A stretch of 64,000 bases of DNA from Myxococcales bacterium (lineage in GTDB: Bacteria; Myxococcota_A; Polyangia; Haliangiales; Haliangiaceae). Under the pieces are notes generated by a model. It did no database searches. It saw only the letters and a program-made list of their open reading frames with translations, and was not told the DNA's origin. Shown in pieces: positions 1 to 6,832 of the stretch; within the stretch, counting starts at the first letter, position 1; each line of letters opens with the position of its first letter. The stretch lies in NCBI GenBank assembly GCA_016720595.1, contig JADKKI010000052.1, positions 45,604 through 109,603 on the forward strand, in the 5' to 3' direction. Made by a program: the position numbers and the translations under genes.

Positions 1-299
1 CTGTACTTGTGGTGATTGCGATGATGCGCGGCCCACCACAGCACGCCTTGCTGTGCGCTGCTCATCGCGAGCAACGCGAGCACGAACTGGAACGCGCGAC
101 CGGTCTTGAACGTGCGGTGCGCGAAGTAGCGGTGGTAGCCCGCCGTGATCGCGAACATGCGCACGGCATAGGTGCCGACGAGCCAGCCCAGCGCGGCCCA
201 GCTCCAGCCCACGTAGATCGCGCCGACCAGCGCCACGCCATGCACCATCCAGAATGGGAAGTTCTCCCGGAGCGTCGGGCGGTCACCCGGATCGGCCAT
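1..299 (-). CDS. Membrane fatty acid desaturase, N-terminal part (cut by window edge)
   Basis: Reading the minus strand from the ATG at 299-297 gives about 99 residues starting MADPGDRPTLRENF and running off the window. Two hydrophobic segments (about residues 17-31 and 33-51) are followed by the first histidine box H56-x4-H61 (HRYFAH) and then a second box of the H-x2-HH type near residues 93-97. This order is typical of the acyl-CoA/acyl-lipid delta-9 desaturase family, membrane di-iron enzymes that introduce a double bond into fatty acyl chains. The third His box would lie outside the window. No other reading frame in this stretch gives a recognisable protein. The family is clear; substrate and regiospecificity cannot be judged. 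Confidence 0.85.
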   Translation of the reverse strand, partial: MADPGDRPTLRENFPFWMVHGVALVGAIYVGWSWAALGWLVGTYAVRMFAITAGYHRYFAHRTFKTGRAFQFVLALLAMSSAQQGVLWWAAHHRNHHKY

Positions 300-727
300 G
301 GCGTCACCGTGCCTCTTGAACGGCCACACCGGTGGTCACCGTTGCAGCACGGTTCTCGCGACTCGTGACGAGTTCATGACCCAGCCAAGGTTTCCGAGCG
401 GCACGACGACTGGATCCCGGGCGCCCCGAGCCGCGACCTCCAGCCGCGACCTGCCGCAGAGAGGTTCGCTGGGGGCGAACGTGCGTTGATCACAGCTTTG
501 TATCGGCTCTCACGGATCGGGGCCGGGTTGATTTTCTGGCCGTCCCGGCTGGGCCGGTGTCGGTCCATATCGCCCAGATCTCGTCGACGATCAGGTGCGG
601 AATCGCGCGGAATCCGCGGGATCGATGCCGCTTGGTGCCGCCCGGCCCCCGGGGGGGCTGGATCGGGTAGATCGGTCTGTGTCAGCTCGGGCTTAAATCC
701 GGGAAATTCCTCGGGCATAATAAGCTC
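300..727. other. Intergenic region between the desaturase and the kinase
   Basis: A 428-bp spacer between divergent genes. I see no convincing coding frame: the frames open here are short or run antisense through the kinase. The end next to the kinase is locally AT-richer and contains the CATAAT hexamer described separately. No terminator, RNA gene or repeat was recognised. Confidence 0.5.
716..721 (+). promoter_or_regulatory. -10-like hexamer CATAAT, leaderless candidate
   Basis: CATAAT ends exactly 6 nt before the GTG start of the kinase at 728. A weak TTAAAT lies 17 nt upstream (693-698). No Shine-Dalgarno sequence precedes the GTG, so transcription would begin at about the start codon. 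Confidence 0.45.
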
Positions 728-2426
728 GTGACCATTCCGGCGGGGACGCTGGTCCCTCGCGATGCCAGGGATTTCGGTAGCTATCAGCTGATCGCGAAGC
801 TCGCGACTGGCGGGATGGCCGAGATCTTTTTGGCGCGCCCCACCGGTCGCGGTCAGCAGGACGTGCTCGTGCTCAAGCGGATCCTTCCGCACCTCGCGGA
901 GGACGAGCACTTCGTGACGATGTTCCGCGACGAAGCGGATCTCGCGAGCCAGCTCGTGCATCGCAACGTGTGCCAGGTGCACGCGTTCGGCGAGTACGCG
1001 GGTACGTGGTTCATCGCGATGGAGTATCTCCATGGCGTTCCGCTGTCGCGGATGATGACCCGCCTGTCCAAGGCCGGGAAGATGCTCGATACGCGGATGG
1101 TCGCGGGGATCATCGTGCAGGCCTGCGAGGGCCTCCACGCCGCCCACGAGGCGCGCGGCCCCGACGGACAATCGCTCAACGTGGTCCACCGCGATGTCTC
1201 GCCGCCGAACATCATGGTGTGCGGCGATGGCACCGTGAAGGTCCTCGATTTCGGCATCGCCAAGGCGCGTGGCGCGAACTCGCGCACGCGCACCGGCACG
1301 GTGAAGGGCAAGAACGCGTACATGTCTCCCGAGCAGATCCTCGGGAAGCCCCTCGATCGCCGCAGCGATGTGTTCGCGCTCGCGATCGTGATGTACGAGA
1401 TGCTCGCGATCAAGCGGCTGTTCCACCGCGACTCGGACTTCCTGACGTTCAAGGCGATCACCGAGGAGCCGATTCCCGACATCCGCGATCGCCGCCCCGA
1501 CATCCCGCCCGGCATGCGCGCGGCGCTGATCCAGGCGATGGCGCGCGATCCGAATGGCCGGTTCGAGACCGCGCAGGCGTTCGCGAACGCGATCCGCAAC
1601 TCGGTCGCCACCCTCGGCGGCCCGGCGAGCACGAACGACCTCGCGCGGCTGTTGTTCACCGATTTCGGCGACGAGATGGCCGCGCGCGACGAGATCCTCA
1701 AGGCCGCCGACGAGCCCGCCCCGCCGCCTCCCTGCGCCGAAGACCGGCTCGCAGGTGGTCCAGCTCCCGCGCCCCACACCGCCGCCCCTCCCGCCTGCCG
1801 CGCGCAGTGGTGAGCTCGGTGCGGCAGGCCCGCGTCGCCCGCCCACCGGGCCGGTCGACGCCGTGCCTTCGATGATCGTCCACCAGGGCACGGGCCGCGT
1901 CGAGATCCCCGGGACCCCGGTGCTGCCGGAGGGCGTGATCGATCTCTCCGACAAGGTCCTCCCCGTCGACACGTGGATGGCGAACCCCGACACGGATCTC
2001 TTGCGCGGTCACCGGATGCGCGGGCTCCGCAACATCGTGATCGGCGTGGCCGCGCTCGGCGTGGTGATCGCCGTCGGTGTGTGGTTCCTCCAGCGTGGCT
2101 CCGGCGACGGCGACGAGCGGAGCTCCGGCGCGGTGCCTGCCGATGCCGCGGTCAAGCACGCGCCGCCCCCGGCCCCCGATGCCGGGATCTCGAAGGATGA
2201 CATCCTCGCGATCTCCCGGTGGGGCTACCTGACGATCACCGCGAACCAGAAGACGACGATCTTCGTCGATGGCAAGAACATCGGCGAGACGCCGATGACC
2301 CGGCTCCCGCTCGCGCCCGGGCCCAAGAAGATCAAGGCGATCGGGCCGAAGAAGAACCAGAAGAAAGAGTTCGACGCGACGATCCTCGGCGGCCAGGACG
2401 CCGATCCGATCGACATCGTCTGGTGA
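728..2426 (+). CDS. Ser/Thr protein kinase with C-terminal PEGA domain, frameshifted
   Basis: The first part (728-1813 frame) is a Hanks-type kinase at residues about 19-290: glycine loop ATGGMAEIF, catalytic lysine K50 in VLVLKR, H154-R155-D156 with VSPPN, D174 of DFG and an MSPEQ (APE) motif. The Pro-rich linker then loses frame. Between about 1705 and 1740 the coding potential moves one base forward and continues to the TGA at 2424-2426 with a transmembrane helix (near 2030-2095) and a PEGA-type beta domain (about 2220-2420). The intact protein would be about 565 residues. Read as given, translation ends at 1813 after the kinase domain. Start is GTG. The cause may be a one-base insertion in the C-rich run, a sequencing error or, less likely, programmed frameshifting. 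The 3' end overlaps the next gene by GTGA. Confidence 0.8.
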
Positions 2427-3019
2427 GCGTGTTCGGCGCCGCGATGCTCGGGATCGGGCTCGGCGCGATCACCGGGATGCCCCTCGGGGTGGTCAACGTC
2501 GCGATCGTCGACGCTGCCGTCGCTCGCCGTCGCGCGTACGCGACGGGCCTCGCGGTGGGGGGAGCGACCGCGGACTCGGTCCACGCCGCGCTCGCCTTCC
2601 TCGGCATCGGTCGCGTGGTCACCGCGCACCCCGAGTGGATCCGAGTGATGGCGATCGTCGCCGCGATCGCGATCCTCGGCTATGCGGCGCTCGCCTGGCG
2701 GCGCCACCGCGAGGCCAAGCCCGTGACCGGCGAACGGCTCGGCCGTGGGTTCGCCGCGGGTCTTGCGCTGACGCTGCCAAACCCAGGTGCGCTCGCAGCG
2801 TGGGCGGCAGTCGCGGCGTCGCTGTGGCCCGGCGCGGAGACCACCGAAGCGATCGCGATCGCCGTCGGCGTCGGCGTCGGGTCGGCCGGATGGTTCACGC
2901 TGCTCGGGAGGCTGACCGCGAAGGTCCGCCCCGATCACCCGGCGCTGCGCGTGGTCCCGCGGCTCGCGCTCGTCCTGTTCGTCGGGATCGCGGTCGTCGG
3001 CGTGGTGCGCAGCTGGTAA
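2423..3019 (+). CDS. LysE/RhtB-type amino acid exporter-like membrane protein
   Basis: 198 residues with about six hydrophobic helices. The N-terminus LGIGLGAITGMPLGVVNVAI resembles the first helix of LysE/RhtB translocators (typically P-G-P; here M-P-L-G), and the middle contains the TLPNPGALAAW segment, matching the second-repeat NP motif of the family. Length fits the usual 190-210 residues. The GTG start at 2423 overlaps the kinase stop (GTGA), so translation is probably coupled; a second GTG at 2429 is the alternative. Substrate unknown. The close link to a PEGA kinase is notable, but the sequence gives no direct functional tie. Confidence 0.75.
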   Translation: MSVFGAAMLGIGLGAITGMPLGVVNVAIVDAAVARRRAYATGLAVGGATADSVHAALAFLGIGRVVTAHPEWIRVMAIVAAIAILGYAALAWRRHREAKPVTGERLGRGFAAGLALTLPNPGALAAWAAVAASLWPGAETTEAIAIAVGVGVGSAGWFTLLGRLTAKVRPDHPALRVVPRLALVLFVGIAVVGVVRSW

Positions 3020-3048
3020 CCGAGTGAACGATCCGGCGCGGCCTGAGG

Positions 3049-3054
3049 TATCCT
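3049..3054 (+). promoter_or_regulatory. -10-like hexamer TATCCT
   Basis: TATCCT ends 7 nt before the ATG at 3062. It fits the TANNNT leaderless arrangement repeated in this window. A GGAG at 3056-3059 is only 2 nt from the ATG, too close for a normal ribosome binding site. Confidence 0.4.
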
Positions 3055-3061
3055 TGGAGCG

Positions 3062-3490
3062 ATGGTCCGTGGGGTCTCCACCTTGATCTCTGTCGCCGTG
3101 ATCGTCGCCATGATCACGGCCGTGGGCGCGTGCGCTCACGCCTCCGAGCCCGAGCGCGAGCCGAGCGCGGTCCAGACGTTCGCGGCGCTCGATGGCTACG
3201 GCAAGGGCACCGCCACCTGCTCCGCGACGATCGCCTGCTACCAGCGTTGCCCGGCCTCCGAGCTCGGCTGCACGGCGGGCTGTGACTGGCGCGCCTCGCA
3301 GCAGGCGTACTTCACGAGCCGGACGCTGCTCGAGTGCCTGGCCACGAATGGCTGCAAGCAGGACATCTGCGCGCGCGCCAACTGCGGCGACGAGCTGCAC
3401 CTGTGCGGTGTCTCGCTCGCGCTCGTGGCCGGTCCGCTCGAGCGCGAGACGCCCGCGGCGAGCTCGCCCCCAGCGCCTGTTGCGCCGTGA
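3062..3490 (+). CDS. Small Cys-rich secreted protein or lipoprotein
   Basis: 142 residues. An N-terminal hydrophobic stretch (residues 5-22) ends in V-G-A-C, which could be a lipobox or a signal-peptidase I site. The mature part carries ten cysteines in about 75 residues (pattern C-x6-C-x3-C-x6-C-x3-C and so on), suggesting a disulfide-bonded extracytoplasmic protein, and ends in a Pro/Ala-rich tail. I recognise no family. Similar Cys-rich lipoproteins are common in myxobacteria, and a second one lies at 53852-54148. Function unknown. Confidence 0.65.
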   Translation: MVRGVSTLISVAVIVAMITAVGACAHASEPEREPSAVQTFAALDGYGKGTATCSATIACYQRCPASELGCTAGCDWRASQQAYFTSRTLLECLATNGCKQDICARANCGDELHLCGVSLALVAGPLERETPAASSPPAPVAP

Positions 3491-3557
3491 GCTCGGCGGC
3501 GCGTCGGCCGCGTCCCAGCGCTGGTCGCGACGGACCGCACCGTGCGAGGGTCGGACG

Positions 3558-5213
3558 ATGAGCATGCCGCTGCGCGTCCTCGTCGCCACCATCGCCACCG
3601 GCGCGGCCATCGGGCCAGGTGGCTGCAGCGCGCCTCCGCAGGTGCGGCCGCCGCAGATCGTGCCTCCGATCGTGGCCACCACGCCGCCGCCACACTACAC
3701 GGCGCCACCGATCGATCCTCCGCTCGTGCTCGTCGCGCCTGCCTTGCGCACGCGCTGTTCGACGGTGCGCCCCGGCGTCAAGCTGATGACGCCCACCCAC
3801 AAGATCTACGACCTCGCTGCGATCGACGTCGCGCCCGTGCCCTACGGGCCACGGGTCGAGTTCTCGCCCCACGAGGGCTTCGTCCGGAGCCCGGAATCGA
3901 TCGAGGCCGCCGTCATGCGACAGCGCGCGCGCCTCGTCGAGTGCCTGCGCGCCGCGCTCGGAGCGGGGGTGCAGCCGTCGAAGACCGATCACGGAGGACC
4001 GACCGTGACGGTCGACCTCGACCTGACGATCGATCCCTTCGGGTTTCCGGCCGACGTGAAGACCAGCGGGGATCCGAAGCTCGCGCGATGCGTGAAGGAG
4101 AGCCTCGAGGCGATCCAGGTCAGCCGGCGTACACCGCGAGCGACGCGGATCTCGACGAGCCTCGTGTTCTGGAACCTCCGCGCGGTGAAGCCGTTGCAGA
4201 AGGCTCCACCTCCACCTCCCACACCGGCGCGGGAAGCGGAGTGCCTGCACACGCTCGAGCCCCTGCCGGTGGATACGCTCACCCCCTCGCTTCGCGCGAT
4301 CGACGTGGGGATCGTCCCGGGCGAGCCCCGCGTACCGTGCTCGACGATCGACCGCGGCAAGCGCGAGATCCGCGATGCGCTGCTCTCGAACCTGGGCGCC
4401 TACCGAGCGTGTCAGCTCGAGGCGACGAGGCGACACCCCGGCCTGACGGGCACGGTGAGTGTTGAGTTCGAGCTCGCTTCGACCGGCGTGCCGCTGCAGC
4501 TCGTCGTCGGCGGCGACGGTGATCCGGAGCTCCACCGATGCTTGCAGGACGCGATCGCCGCGATCGGAGTCGGCTCGTCACCGACGCCGACCCACGTCGT
4601 GGTGCCGTTCCTCCTCGTCACGCCACCGCCCACACCGAAGGATCCTGCGGCGGCGATCGCGGCACTCGATCTCGACACGGCAGTCGCCCAGCAGCTGACC
4701 CTCGCGCGCGGAGCGACCAGCGTGGACGCCGCGTGTCGCGCGCGTGTGGGGATCGTGACCGCCCTGGCTGCGGTCCCGTGGACGGTCGATGCGCGCGTCC
4801 TCGCCGCCACCGTGGCCCTCGCGAAGTTCGTGGCGGAGCACGATCGCGCTGCACTCGCGAGCTGTGTCGCGGACGTGCTGCCGCTCCTCGAGCGGATCGG
4901 GCGATGGCCGCTGCGTGATCGCGACGGCAGCTACCACTGGAGAGGTGGTGGGCTGGCCGAGGCCGTCGACCGTAGTTTGGGCCTCGTCGCTCTGTTCCCG
5001 GAGCTCGGCCGCACCGTCGAGCCGTTCATCGCCGACGGCCTCCACCTGCTGGGGCGCGAGGAGGAGTCGCTCGAGCACCACGTTCGCGTGATCGAGCTCG
5101 GCGGCCTCGATCATGCGCAGGCGATCCGGACCCTGCGCGGGTATCACGAGAGCGCGACCGCCGACGAGCAGGGCTCCGAGATCGATGCGTGCGACGTCCG
5201 CTACCCGCGCTGA
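3558..5213 (+). CDS. Secreted protein with two TonB/AgmX-like domains
   Basis: 551 residues from the ATG at 3558, with a GAGGG eight bases upstream. A signal sequence (residues 1-22, ending P-G-G-C, a weak lipobox) is followed by a Pro-rich spacer and two copies of the same fold: about residues 110-200 and 265-355. Each has a helix with a conserved Cys (LVECLRAAL and YRACQLEA), a beta stretch (TVTVDLDLTI and GTVSVEFELA) and a second Cys helix (ARCVKESLEAI and HRCLQDAIAAI). This is the pattern of TonB C-terminal/AgmX-PglI-like domains of Myxococcota lipoproteins. The last 170 residues are helical with no recognised domain. Probably periplasmic; partner unknown. The longer upstream frame is a shadow of the preceding gene. 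Confidence 0.7.
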   Translation: MSMPLRVLVATIATGAAIGPGGCSAPPQVRPPQIVPPIVATTPPPHYTAPPIDPPLVLVAPALRTRCSTVRPGVKLMTPTHKIYDLAAIDVAPVPYGPRVEFSPHEGFVRSPESIEAAVMRQRARLVECLRAALGAGVQPSKTDHGGPTVTVDLDLTIDPFGFPADVKTSGDPKLARCVKESLEAIQVSRRTPRATRISTSLVFWNLRAVKPLQKAPPPPPTPAREAECLHTLEPLPVDTLTPSLRAIDVGIVPGEPRVPCSTIDRGKREIRDALLSNLGAYRACQLEATRRHPGLTGTVSVEFELASTGVPLQLVVGGDGDPELHRCLQDAIAAIGVGSSPTPTHVVVPFLLVTPPPTPKDPAAAIAALDLDTAVAQQLTLARGATSVDAACRARVGIVTALAAVPWTVDARVLAATVALAKFVAEHDRAALASCVADVLPLLERIGRWPLRDRDGSYHWRGGGLAEAVDRSLGLVALFPELGRTVEPFIADGLHLLGREEESLEHHVRVIELGGLDHAQAIRTLRGYHESATADEQGSEIDACDVRYPR

Positions 5214-5218
5214 GTCAG

Positions 5219-5515
5219 CTAGCTGAGCGGCGCAGGGCGGATGCTGGTGATGTGCAGGCTCGACTCCGCGCTCGTCACGATCGAGACGCGATCTCCCTCG
5301 TGAAACCGCGGCACCAGCTCGGCCGGCCCCTGGAAGTGGAGGTCGGCGAGGTTCAGCACGTCGAGATCCTCGCCCTCTTCGTCCTGTGCGCGCTCGATGT
5401 CGAGCTGGATCTTTGCGACCTGACGCGACGTCACGTTCTGGAATCGCGTGGTCGTGGTGTGCAGCTCGATGCTGCGGATGGTCCCCACCACCCGCATGCC
5501 GTCGTCGCTGCTCAT
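5219..5515 (-). CDS. Hypothetical protein, about 98 residues
   Basis: Starts MSSDDGMRVVGTIRSIELHT. A GTG at 5530 in the same frame is possible, but the ATG at 5515 is preferred because TATGAT lies 6 nt upstream of it. The sequence is mostly beta-prone (RVVGTIRSIEL, AKIQLDIE, GDRVSIVTS) and ends four bases from the convergent gene before it. It may be a small OB- or SH3-like protein, but no family was recognised and there is no signal peptide. It lies upstream of, and in the same direction as, nothing obvious. Confidence 0.5.
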   Translation of the reverse strand: MSSDDGMRVVGTIRSIELHTTTTRFQNVTSRQVAKIQLDIERAQDEEGEDLDVLNLADLHFQGPAELVPRFHEGDRVSIVTSAESSLHITSIRPAPLS

Positions 5516-5521
5516 GGAGCC

Positions 5522-5527
5522 ATCATA
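5522..5527 (-). promoter_or_regulatory. -10-like hexamer TATGAT
   Basis: On the minus strand TATGAT ends 6 nt before the ATG at 5515, one of the best matches to the consensus in this window. No Shine-Dalgarno sequence is seen. Confidence 0.45.
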
Positions 5528-5561
5528 CACCCGTCACAGGTGCCGCCTTGCGCGACCCGGG

Positions 5562-6215
5562 TCAGGTCTTGCGATCGGACTTCGGGGGCCGTGCCGGTGC
5601 TCCCGCGACGACGAGCCCGTTCATGGCCCGTGCGGCGTACATCACCTCTTCTGCCCCAGCGACCACGTCGTGCTCGCTGTCCTGCGACGCCAGCACCTCA
5701 TCTCCAGGCCCGTAGGCGCGACCGCTCCGGCGATCCGTCAACGTACCTGCGAGGATGAGCGACACCTCCTCACCCGCGTGGGTGTGGAGCGGGAACGCCG
5801 CGTGAGGGGCCAACCGCACGAACCCACAGTCCGCAGCGGCAAAGGCAGGCCCGCCGTCGAAGTGGACGAGCCCCAGGCCGGGGGCCGCGGCCTCCCACGA
5901 CGCAGGCCGCTCGATGAGGCCGAGCAGCTCCCGCGCGCGATCGACCGTGACGTCGAACAACGAGGCCATCCGATTGGAGAACTTCTCGAACCGCCCACCG
6001 CCGAGCGACGCCATCAGGCGCGTGTGGACCTCGGGCGATGGAGCGAGCGGGAGCGCCATGCCCTCGGCTGCCTCCTGGTAGCCAGCGAGCTCCGCGACCA
6101 GCGCAGGATCGGCGGCGAGCGCCCGCTCGACCACGCCGGCTTCGTCGGCGTCGAGGACGCCGAGGGCGTACAGGGGAAGGAGCGCGTGGATGTCGGCGGT
6201 GATGTCGGCGGTCAT
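5562..6215 (-). CDS. ChrR-type cupin anti-sigma factor
   Basis: 217 residues from the ATG at 6215, which overlaps the stop of the ECF sigma gene (ATGA), so the two are coupled. An N-terminal helical domain (about residues 1-80: LLPLYALGVLDADEAGVVE) resembles the anti-sigma domain that starts with a conserved L-x2-Y-A-L-G. A C-terminal cupin (about 120-200) has the metal-binding pattern H-x-H-x3-E in PLHTHAGEE and a later SEHDV histidine. This resembles ChrR-like anti-sigmas that sense singlet oxygen or organic hydroperoxides. The N-terminal H-x3-C-x2-C zinc motif of classical ZAS anti-sigmas is absent. Release of the sigma factor on oxidative damage is a family-based inference. Confidence 0.8.
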   Translation of the reverse strand: MTADITADIHALLPLYALGVLDADEAGVVERALAADPALVAELAGYQEAAEGMALPLAPSPEVHTRLMASLGGGRFEKFSNRMASLFDVTVDRARELLGLIERPASWEAAAPGLGLVHFDGGPAFAAADCGFVRLAPHAAFPLHTHAGEEVSLILAGTLTDRRSGRAYGPGDEVLASQDSEHDVVAGAEEVMYAARAMNGLVVAGAPARPPKSDRKT

Positions 6216-6772
6216 GATGCCACTCCAGAGCCGAGGCCGATCTCGGTGCGCAGGCGATCGAGCCCGGCGGCGAGCCGGGACTTCACGGTCCCCACCGGGA
6301 TGGCGATCTTGGCCGCGATCTCGGTGCACGACAGGCCTTCGAAGTAGGCGAGCTCGAGGACCTTGCGCTGGTCGGCCCCGAGCCCCGCGAGTGCCGCGCG
6401 AACGCGGGCATGGTCGGGGCTGGCGGTAACCGAATCGTCGACGAGCGTATCCAGTGCGGCATCCCCGGAGTTGCGGGACACGCGCGCGGACTTTTGCAGG
6501 TCGAGGGCTCGAGAGCGCATACGGATGGCCAACCAGGTACGAACGCGACCGCGCTTCGGATCGAACGTTTTCGCCGCTCGCCAGGCCTCCAGAAACACGT
6601 CGTGTAGGAGGTCCTCCGCCTCGCGGCGATCCCGCACGATCCGGACCGCCAGCCCGAGGAGGACGGAGGCGTGCCGCTGGTAGAGCTGGGTCATCGCCGG
6701 CCGGTCGCCGGCGGCCATCCTCGCCACCAGCTCGGCGTCGAGCTCGGCCTCGTCGACGGGGTCCCCAGCCAC
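6212..6772 (-). CDS. ECF-family RNA polymerase sigma factor
   Basis: 186 residues from the GTG at 6772. Region 2 (LGLAVRIVRDRREAEDLLHDVFLEAW) and region 4 (VLELAYFEGLSCTEIAAKI followed by PVGTVKSRL) are clear and separated by a short linker, with no extra domains. This is the normal length for ECF sigma factors. The 3' end overlaps the cupin anti-sigma by four bases, as for sigma/anti-sigma pairs of the RpoE/ChrR type. The TACGGT hexamer 6 nt before the GTG could be its own promoter. The upstream extension of the frame belongs to the antisense of the helicase gene and was rejected. Confidence 0.9.
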   Translation of the reverse strand: MAGDPVDEAELDAELVARMAAGDRPAMTQLYQRHASVLLGLAVRIVRDRREAEDLLHDVFLEAWRAAKTFDPKRGRVRTWLAIRMRSRALDLQKSARVSRNSGDAALDTLVDDSVTASPDHARVRAALAGLGADQRKVLELAYFEGLSCTEIAAKIAIPVGTVKSRLAAGLDRLRTEIGLGSGVAS

Positions 6773-6778
6773 GCGTGG

Positions 6779-6784
6779 ACCGTA
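6779..6784 (-). promoter_or_regulatory. -10-like hexamer TACGGT
   Basis: Minus-strand TACGGT ends 6 nt before the GTG start of the ECF sigma gene at 6772, in the 60-bp divergent region shared with the helicase. No ribosome binding site is visible for the sigma gene. Confidence 0.4.
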
Positions 6785-6832
6785 CCATGCCTTTGGTCTC
6801 GCGGGCCTAGCCGTGCTAAGGAGCCAATCCCC

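Noticed and set aside
374..1993. Long antisense ORF of 539 residues over the PEGA kinase
   Set aside because: Arg/Gly-rich composition with no motif, and the plus strand has clear kinase motifs. It is a high-GC shadow.
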